This document shows positions 58,490 to 64,000 of a stretch of DNA of 64,000 nucleotides, piece after piece. The notes beneath the pieces are model-generated. The model saw nothing but the letters and a program-made list of their open reading frames with translations, searched no databases and had not been told where the DNA came from. The first letter of the stretch is position 1; every line of letters begins with the position of its first letter. Origin of the DNA: Antilocapra americana (taxonomy: Eukaryota > Chordata > Mammalia > Artiodactyla > Antilocapridae); contig ML662476.1 in the NCBI GenBank assembly GCA_007570785.1, positions 450,577 through 514,576 on the forward strand, written 5' to 3'. The position numbers and the translations under genes are program-made.

Positions 58490-58700
58490 TGAGTGTTATC
58501 ACAAAATACCGTAGACTGGATGGCTTACACAGTGAACACTTCTGGAGTCTGGGAGGTCCACGTCAAGATGCAGCATAAATCTACGATTTACTAGTTGTGT
58601 GCTATCAACCCTTCGAAGCTCTTCTGAGCATCGTGTGCGTGCAATATGAAGCGGCCTTGAGGGCACCTGCTGGAGACGGGCACTGTTGCCACTGTCAGGA
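58490..58700 (+). repeat. Fragment of a common mammalian repeat
   Basis: cacaaaataccgtagactgg ... ttctggagtctgggaggtcc is the same family as the flanks at 23885-24060. Unnamed here. Confidence 0.45.
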
Positions 58701-58856
58701 TGCTGGCCGCCCTGCTCATACCCACTCAGCTGTGTCACCGTGATCTTCAGGGGGAGCCTCTGTCAGTATCTCCCAGGGCTGCTATTTTCCCCCATCAGCA
58801 ATATAGGAAGTCAAATAGTGTAGAAGGAGTACAATACACGTATTATATAACATGTA

Positions 58857-58985
58857 TGGAGAAGGCAATGGCACCCCACTCCAGTACTCTTGCCTGGAAA
58901 ATCCCATGGATGGTGGAGCCTGGTGGGCTTCCATCTATGGGGTCGCACAGAGTCAGACACAAAGAAGCGACTTAGCAGCAGCAGC
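58857..58985 (+). repeat. BovA2 SINE, single monomer, with target-site duplication
   Basis: tggagaaggcaatggcaccc ... aagcgacttagcagcagcagc. The 9-bp repeat ataacatgt lies at 58847-58855 and 58986-58994. Confidence 0.93.
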
Positions 58986-59450
58986 ATAACATGTTCACGT
59001 ATTAAACTAACATGTACAGTATACGTACATGTCAGTTTAGGGGCAAAGGGCTGATACTTCATTTGTTTAGAGTCTAGAAAAAAGGTATAGACCCACAACT
59101 TCCCTTTTGTCCCAACTTGATTACAGGTTCATTTCTGAAATCGGTCAGACACATAGTGATTAATTCTGAAAATGGATGGACCAGGATAGTCAGCAGGATA
59201 TGGACTGCTCACATCTGTGTCCAAAACCTCTAACATGAAACCTCAGGAGAACTCCTGCTGGTGCCTGAGGAGTTGAGTCCTCTTGGTAATAGTAAGATAT
59301 TCAGCAAGCATGTCCAATGTCTAAGATCTCAAAAATAGTGGACTGTTGTCAACAGTGTTACCTGGAATCCCAGCTCTATCTCAGGGTTAAATCAGCCTTT
59401 GGACGGAGAAAGAATACCTCATATTGGAAAGTAATTATACCTTTAATACT

Positions 59451-59471
59451 TGTGTGTGTGTGTGTGCGTGT
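59451..59471 (+). repeat. TG microsatellite at a splice acceptor
   Basis: An almost pure TG run that ends nine bases before the AG of the exon at 59482. Confidence 0.85.
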
Positions 59472-59481
59472 GCTTTCACAG

Positions 59482-59616
59482 CTTTTATTTCTCCGTGAGA
59501 CCAAAGATTGGAGAGAAGGAAGTGTCCCCAAATGTTTTCTTCGGTATCTGGCATCAGTTCAGCTCTGAGTTTAAAGACTTTTGGAAGAAAGAGAACAAAC
59601 TTATTCTACAAGAAAG
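59482..59616 (+). CDS. FMN2: Formin-2-type FH2 C-terminal exon
   Basis: 135 bp. A tgctttcacag acceptor, then C, 44 codons and AG before the gtaggt donor. It reads [20 protein letters not shown] and [15 protein letters not shown], the end of the formin FH2 domain, where FMN2 has a very similar segment and FMN1 a distinctly different one. No stop, and both splice sites are good. Against my memory of human FMN2 it shows roughly ten changes in 45 residues, more than the exons at 6-321. It lies on the strand opposite to those exons, with LAD1 between. The exon(s) that should join them, and the terminal FMN2 exon downstream, were not found. It could be the true gene in a misassembled scaffold, or a duplicate. 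Confidence 0.85.
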
Positions 59617-61034
59617 GTAGGTGTTTTTCATCTACACAGTGGCATTTTAAAACTGGTGTTTTCTCAGGTGTGACCTGTTAGGGGTTGCCAACTTTCACAG
59701 CCTGAATGAAACACTAGGTCCACACCCTGGGGTTTGCAGTCGAAGAGGCTGCTGAGGTTGGGCAGTGCTTGGAGTTCAAGTAAGAAGAGTCAGCACAGCG
59801 GCTGTGGTGCTGCAAAGGGCAGCTGGGGTGATGGTTTGCCAGGACCACTGTGTGGTAGACCAGATACTCGGTGAGGAAGCCGCACAGAAGCAGACGGGTA
59901 AGAAGAGTGAAGAACCCTGCTGAGATGACAGACCCACTCATTTCCGAAAATCCTCAATAAGGTAAGATGAGTCAGTTTGGTTTGACTTTTGCTCAATTCA
60001 TGGGATATTGTCACACATTTCACCATTCATATCAAAATTTCTCCCAGGTGTCACCAAGAAAGAGATGATCAATAATTGTAAGAGATTTTCAGGACTCTTA
60101 GATCGTATCACATTTCCTTAAGTATATCTTCAGAAATGAAGGGAAATTTCCCTCCTTAACTCCATAGAATCGAGTCTCTGTCCCTTGATTATGAAGCTTA
60201 CACAAGTGCATTGTTACCAAGTCGGGAAGCGTGTCCCCAGATTGTGGGGTCTGAAGGGAAAATAAAAGGGAAAGCAAACCCCAATCCTGAGCCTACTAGT
60301 GTGCTTCCCACAGCCTGACCCTAACAAGGACTTTGCTTTAGAAAACGTGCCTCTTAAGGGACTTAGCACAAAGTTCCACAATTTTTTTTCTTATCGTCTT
60401 CATTTTGGTCTTGCTTATATACAAAACCAGGCTGGTTCACCTAGGTTTCACTTGTAAGTAGATTTCAGCTGGTCTTTAAATCCAGTGAGATTAATTGCTG
60501 ACACTTGCTGAGCAAGTGGACTGTTCTCACTGATGGAATTACCTACCCAGAGCCCTCGACGCCATCAGAGCAGGAAGTCTGCCTTAGTGACCAGTGGATG
60601 GAAAAGAGAGCAGTCTGGATGGAAGGGAAACACCGTAAACATCTACTTGTAGATAATGAACTTGTTCTACCTCAAGACGCATCACTCAGGTTAACATAAA
60701 TGACATTTGTCAGTAGTCCAGGTCAGTGGGCAGCAGAGAGGACTGAGTGAACGTGAGCCTCTCTGGACTACTGCTCAGACTTGCATGTTTCCAGCTTTTC
60801 GCTGAGCAAGGCTTGCTCGGTTTGGAAGACAGTGAGGAGAAAACTGTTTTTAACTTGGCATGTCACAGACAGCCTCCCTTCCTTGTGCTCACTGCTCCCA
60901 CGCATGCCTCCTTTCAGCTCTGACCTAAGCCTGGGAAGGGTCTGGGGCTCAGTCACACTGGGAAACAATATGGAAAGATCAGTGTTTCACTTTGCACAGG
61001 AGCTGGGATGATACTGATCTCAGAGGGAGAGATC
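59617..61034. other. Probable FMN2-type intron sequence
   Basis: AT-rich, single-copy. An open stretch at 60505-60699 matches no formin exon or other family I know. Confidence 0.4.
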
Positions 61035-61115
61035 CTAGTTCCCTCCCCAGGAATTAAACCTGGGGAACCTGGCTGAAAGCCAGGAGTCCTAGCCACTAGA
61101 CCACCAGGGACTAGA
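61035..61115 (-). repeat. CHR-type SINE fragment
   Basis: ccaggaattaaacctgggga ... tcctagccactagaccacca, a reversed tRNA-like head. Confidence 0.7.
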
Positions 61116-62590
61116 GGCGAGAAGCAAAAGTGGCCCAGGCTCTTGCCCCTGCTTGTAAGCAAGACTGTTTCAAGGAGGCAAAAACTAAAAACAGGTCCAA
61201 CATTTATGATTAGATGCACAGCACAAAGTATGAGAGACCTCACGGGAAGACAGTTTTCTCATCCAGCTCAGAAGGAGGGCAGAGATACGCACCTGGAGAG
61301 GAGGATCCCAGTCTGGATGCATTTAAGTCACTTATATAGGACAGCCCTGCTAGGTCTTTGTTTACCTTTGGCCAATTATCGTGTTTCTTTCTTCACACCT
61401 GACTCGTCCACGCACCTTCCCAAAGATGTGTGTGCAACTTTCTTCTAAGATGTATCCCTCCATAGAGGCCAATGGGTGCATGCCCACACTTATTATGGGG
61501 TGGGGTCCCTTCCCTTTTCAACCCCAAAGAAGCCTTCCTGAACACTGGCAGACAGGGGGTCTTCCTTGACCTCAGGAGTGGCCACCTTCTCTCTTTGCTT
61601 TAGCAGAACTCAGCTTTTACCACTAGCTTTGTCCTTGGAGTGTCTGGGTGAGAACAAAGCTTGAATTTTACTCCACCTGACAAATACCAGGTGTCTGGCC
61701 CAGAGGCCCACTGTCTCCTACCTCAATACTGACAGAGTGGAGATGGCGAGAGGTAGGCATGAACAGAGCAGGAGTGGAGAGGGCCTGAGGGCCCATAAGT
61801 GAGAAGGGATTCTCAGCTAAGGTCCTGGCATGAGATCGCAGCGGTCTCTCATCCAGGCTGTCTTCACCATGTGGCCTGTCCAGAAGTGCTGAGCGGCTCC
61901 CACGGAGATGGTGTTGGCCCGGAGCAAGTCATTCACTTGCTGTTTCTTTAAGGGTGGACCCTGGCCATCAGTCTGGCCCTGGCTCACATTCTCACAACCC
62001 AGGAGGAGAGGGCATTCTCCAGCTTCTAGAGAAATCCCAGAGAGGAATTCCAGATGAGTCGAGTTCATCTTTGGATCAGCCACAGTGGCCAGAGGTTGGT
62101 TCTGTGGGGACTGATTGGTTCAGCAGTCCTGCAGCCAGAGAGGAGGACTGCTGTGAGTGGCAACCCCCTTCTTGGCACTGTCTCTGGAGTTAGGGAGGAG
62201 CAAGTAAATGATAATCTACTAGCCCTAATTTATTAAGCCTTTAAACATAACCTGTGTAATTACCAGAATGTCTTAGTATGTCTTAAACTCAAAAGCTGCT
62301 TCAATGGCATGGTTGAAATTTTCCTTCCTGATCAAGGTTTCCTTGCTCTAATTTGTAATGTAGACATTGAATAATATTTTAAGGTTATAAATACTCTATA
62401 AGAATCATTACTACTTGTTGTTTGAGTATGGAGTGGTAGTAATGTATTTTTGGCTTTTTCTGATGACTTATACAATTTAAGAGATATATTTTTTGAAATG
62501 ATGAGTTTCTAGTCTATATGGAAAAGGTCTGCTGTCTTTCTAATCAATGGGGTGTGGAAAACACATGTGTTTCCAGACCAGAGTTTTTAT
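61116..62590. other. Unassigned, possibly repeat-derived sequence
   Basis: 61120-62190 has the texture of an LTR or long old repeat (CT-rich blocks, acttatataggacagc TATA-like near 61330), but I could not identify it. 62200-62590 is AT-rich. Confidence 0.3.
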
Positions 62591-62591
62591 T

Positions 62592-62806
62592 GGCTTCCCA
62601 GGTAAGTGCTAGTGGTAAAAAATCCACCTGCAAGGCAGGAGATGTAAGAGACTCAGGTTTGATCCCTGGCTCAGCTAGATCCCATGGAAAATGGCATGGG
62701 AACCCACTCCAGTATTCTTGCCTGGAGAATCCCTTGGGCAGGAGCCTGGTGGGCTACAGTCCATGGGGTCTTAAAGAGTCGGACGTGACTAAAGCGACTC
62801 AGCATG
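62592..62806 (+). repeat. Bov-tA SINE
   Basis: ttggcttcccaggtaagtgc ... gtcggacgtgactaaagcga, with small indels. Confidence 0.88.
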
Positions 62807-63550
62807 CACACACGCTTGCTGGCTTGAGCCCTAGACAGGCATGGCTCCAGAGTTAGCAAAGTGGAGACAGTAAGAGCTGTCCTGCAGAGACTGTAACTGA
62901 ACAAGGTGCTATATTAGAGTATGTAGGGCAGTGTCTCCGTGCTCAATACTCAGGGGCTGTTGTCCATCATTTAATATAAGTGACCTCCTGGTTATGATGA
63001 CCCACAAGGCCATGTGACGTTCTGACAAGGCATGTTAAGAGCATATCTGTAAACGCGAGGCATTATTGTGATGCAGTTGCCTTCTTCGTTGGTAAAATGT
63101 CTTGATTCTGAGTCCTAGGGTGAATTTTTGTTTGAAGAAGCCGAAATGACCTGTCCTTTTTTGGTTTTAAATCATGATCTACTCCTCTTTTGATGCTTTA
63201 GACAGCTGACCCATTGGTTTTGTCTTGAGTCAGAAAAATTTTTTTTTCATGTATGTGGAACTAGGCTTGTACACTTATTAATTAGAGGTCCATTTCCAGA
63301 GAAATCTGGACTCATTGAGCAACACAAAATATGAAAAATAATTTTTAAAATGTCAGCTTGACTCTATCCAGAGGATGGGGACAAACTGACATGAATGCTA
63401 CCTAAGCACATTGTCCAGGGGTGAGGACCCAGGGGACCCATCTCATCTCCAGGAGGACCTCAGCATCACCGACCACTGGGGGGCCCAGGGATCTCGGGTT
63501 ATAGGAGCTGGGTGACAGTACAGGGGATGGAGGCACTGGTGCTTTTCTTT
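62807..63550. other. Spacer, nothing recognised
   Basis: AT-rich sequence without supported features. Confidence 0.35.
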
Positions 63551-63664
63551 GCTTTTAAAAAATTTGTATTGGAGTAGAGTTACTGTGCAATGTTGTGTTA
63601 GGTTCTGCTATACCGCAAAGTGAGTCAGCTATACTTGTGTGTGTGTGTGTGTGTGTGTGTGTGA
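63551..63664 (-). repeat. L1 3-prime end fragment with (TG)n
   Basis: Reverse L1 terminus (aaaaatttgtattggagtag, atgttgtgttaggttctgct) followed by a TG run at 63636-63662. Confidence 0.8.
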
Positions 63665-64000
63665 TATATCCCCTCTTTTGGCACATGCTTTTCCACAGTG
63701 ATGGAGGGACCATGGTCCTGCGGAGACAGTTGTGCCCAAGACAGCTTCACTGCTGGCAAACGCTCGGTTTTGAGGCAGAGTCCAGTTGTGTGACGTGTGG
63801 TCATCGTCTCATTCCATGTTGAGTTTCCAGGCCCAGGAGACCCTCAGTCATGTGATGGCGACCCTGTCTCTCTGGAGCTGACAGCCTAGCCCTGGTACAG
63901 TGTGATGGGCGGGGGAAGCAACAAGGGGCGATCAGTTCCTCCAGAATTCTGTTGACGCAGATCTGATTAGGAGCGTAGCAGGTGCTCCTGGGGGCGAGAG
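63665..64000. other. Window end, nothing recognised
   Basis: Mixed composition, no supported feature. Confidence 0.3.

Noticed and set aside
59722..59775. Possible terminal FMN2 exon reading VEEAAEV after a tttgcag
   Set aside because: It resembles the FMN2 tail VKEAEEV only briefly. The following residues differ, the intron would be about 100 bp, and the phase does not give the expected Arg.

Overview
The window is nuclear genomic DNA from a ruminant, probably a bovid. The evidence is the density of Bov-tA and BovA2 SINEs, BovB (RTE-class) LINE pieces, artiodactyl L1 3-prime ends, CHR-type SINEs and LTRs, on a background of older L2, MIR and L1 relics. Nothing prokaryotic is present. Two 10-N scaffold gaps (13069-13078 and 35227-35236) cut the window into three contigs, and both gaps lie in repetitive sequence.

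Four gene-derived loci can be supported. (1) Two small, intact exons of a formin FH2 domain, best matched to FMN2, lie on the minus strand at 6-126 and 262-321 with a 135-bp intron between them. (2) A broken MAGE-A-type copy (MAGEA10-like) lies on the plus strand at about 26945-28175, directly after an L1 ORF2 fragment. (3) The complete ladinin-1 gene LAD1 lies on the plus strand at 38947-50942 (ten exons, CpG-island promoter), with a C8 homopolymer in exon 9 that shifts the last codons out of frame. (4) A further FMN2-type exon lies on the plus strand at 59482-59616, opposite in direction to the first two FMN2 exons. A 5S rRNA gene fragment (nt 43-121, identical to the vertebrate 5S as I recall it) abuts the second gap, and a diverged inverted 5S-like copy lies about 280 bp further on.

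Layout: 1-13068 is FMN2 exons followed by probable intron full of SINEs and LINEs. 13079-35226 is repeat-rich intergenic or intronic DNA with the MAGE-like copy. 35237-38946 is 5S-related sequence and the upstream flank of LAD1. 38947-51340 is LAD1. 51340-56020 is GC-rich single-copy DNA downstream of LAD1. From 56024 the composition turns AT- and repeat-rich, starting at a BovB copy with a 5-prime inversion, and runs on to the second FMN2 exon.

The most striking feature is structural. FMN2 exons in opposite orientations flank LAD1, although human FMN2 (1q43) and LAD1 (1q32) are far apart, and the expected LAD1 neighbours TNNI1 and TNNT2 are not seen. This points either to a chimeric scaffold or to a real duplication or rearrangement. 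No novel multi-gene system was found. Function calls rest on reading translated exons against remembered family sequences; no database search was possible.
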